Shown: positions 15,097 to 15,183 of the stretch, one piece after another
How positions within the stretch are numbered: the first letter of the stretch is position 1
Layout: each line of letters begins with the position of its first letter
Assembly (NCBI GenBank): GCA_016192885.1
Contig: JACPTH010000104.1
Span: 1-15,183, forward strand
Reading direction: 5' to 3'
Origin: a bacterium
Lineage (GTDB): Bacteria; Muiribacteriota; Ozemobacteria; Ozemobacterales; Ozemobacteraceae
Length of the DNA: 15,183 bases
Program-made: the position numbers and the translations under genes
Notes under the pieces: generated by a model
What the model was told of the DNA's origin: nothing
The model's database searches: none
Seen by the model: only the letters and a program-made list of their open reading frames with translations

Positions 15097-15183
15097 GAAC
15101 CCTCCTGCTGAAGAAAATTCCCGCAAAAAGGGTCATTGAAACCAGCATCATAGTTATCAACAACTCGAAACCCTTATGGCTAA
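15083..15183 (-). CDS. C-terminal end of an unidentified membrane-associated protein (partial)
   Basis: One minus-strand frame stays open from the right edge to a TAG at 15085-15083; the other two hit stops at once. It encodes about 33 residues: a hydrophobic stretch (ELLITMMLVSMTLFAGIFF) followed by a basic end SRRVRGSS. This could be the last membrane helix of a protein whose stop overlaps the holB GTG start by 14 bases, consistent with translational coupling. The hydrophobic stretch recalls a prepilin N-terminus (KGFELL), but it lacks the usual Glu at position +5 and ends too soon. The piece is too short to name. Confidence 0.4.
   Translation of the reverse strand, partial: SHKGFELLITMMLVSMTLFAGIFFSRRVRGSS
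15101..15106 (-). promoter_or_regulatory. Ribosome-binding site selecting the GTG start of holB
   Basis: AGGAGG on the minus strand lies 4 bases before GTG 15096. The alternative TTG at 15126 lacks such a site, and the extra 10 residues it would add are not needed by the family. Confidence 0.7.

Noticed and set aside
1..15183. Mobile elements, CRISPR arrays, phage or defence genes
   Set aside because: No regularly spaced repeats, transposase, integrase or nuclease domains were seen; the unusual content is in the envelope genes.

Overview
The window reads as a chromosomal segment of a diderm bacterium. Nearly every supported gene lies on the minus strand, and most of them form a lipid A (lipopolysaccharide) biosynthesis and export cluster. 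By eye the DNA is moderately AT-rich. TTG or GTG start codons are likely for several genes (holB, ricT, lpxI, the deacetylase). The cluster order (lpxI, Gfo/Idh oxidoreductase, lpxB, msbA, DUF374) is familiar from several deep diderm lineages. I cannot place the organism more precisely from sequence alone; an uncultivated phylum is plausible, but that is inference.

Reading from the right edge in the direction of transcription: the tail of an unidentified membrane protein (15083-15183); holB, the DNA polymerase III delta-prime subunit; ricT, a PSP1-domain protein; a broken lpxI (UDP-2,3-diacylglucosamine pyrophosphatase); a Gfo/Idh/MocA oxidoreductase resembling GnnA; an isoprenylcysteine methyltransferase (ICMT)-like membrane methyltransferase; a canonical lpxB; msbA; a DUF374 acyltransferase; a second, divergent lpxB paralogue; an LpxL/HtrB-type acyltransferase; and moeA. 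Most junctions from the ICMT gene to the acyltransferase are 1- or 4-base stop/start overlaps, which suggests one translationally coupled transcript. The exception is msbA to DUF374, where a long AT-rich palindrome sits.

Downstream, metK (S-adenosylmethionine synthetase) has its own near-consensus sigma-70 promoter, a terminator-like hairpin in its leader and a second hairpin after its stop. It is followed by a secreted polysaccharide deacetylase and two small exported proteins: one with the C-terminal part of a DUF3298/RsiV-like domain, the other with a bacterial SH3 domain (cut by the left edge). These two share a PRxTLNEYDP box right after their signal peptides.

The genes combine into an inferred pathway. 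LpxI would make lipid X, LpxB would join it to UDP-diacylglucosamine, LpxL-type and DUF374 acyltransferases would modify the product, and MsbA would flip it. The Gfo/Idh and ICMT-like enzymes suggest chemical variation: a diamino sugar, and methylation of the lipid A phosphate as known for Leptospira LmtA. Three observations matter most: lpxI has lost about 40 residues and its frame; the second LpxB lacks the PQVWAW motif; and an LmtA-like gene overlaps lpxB. I saw no CRISPR array, rRNA, convincing tRNA, transposase or phage gene. No stretch longer than about 260 bases lacks a gene.
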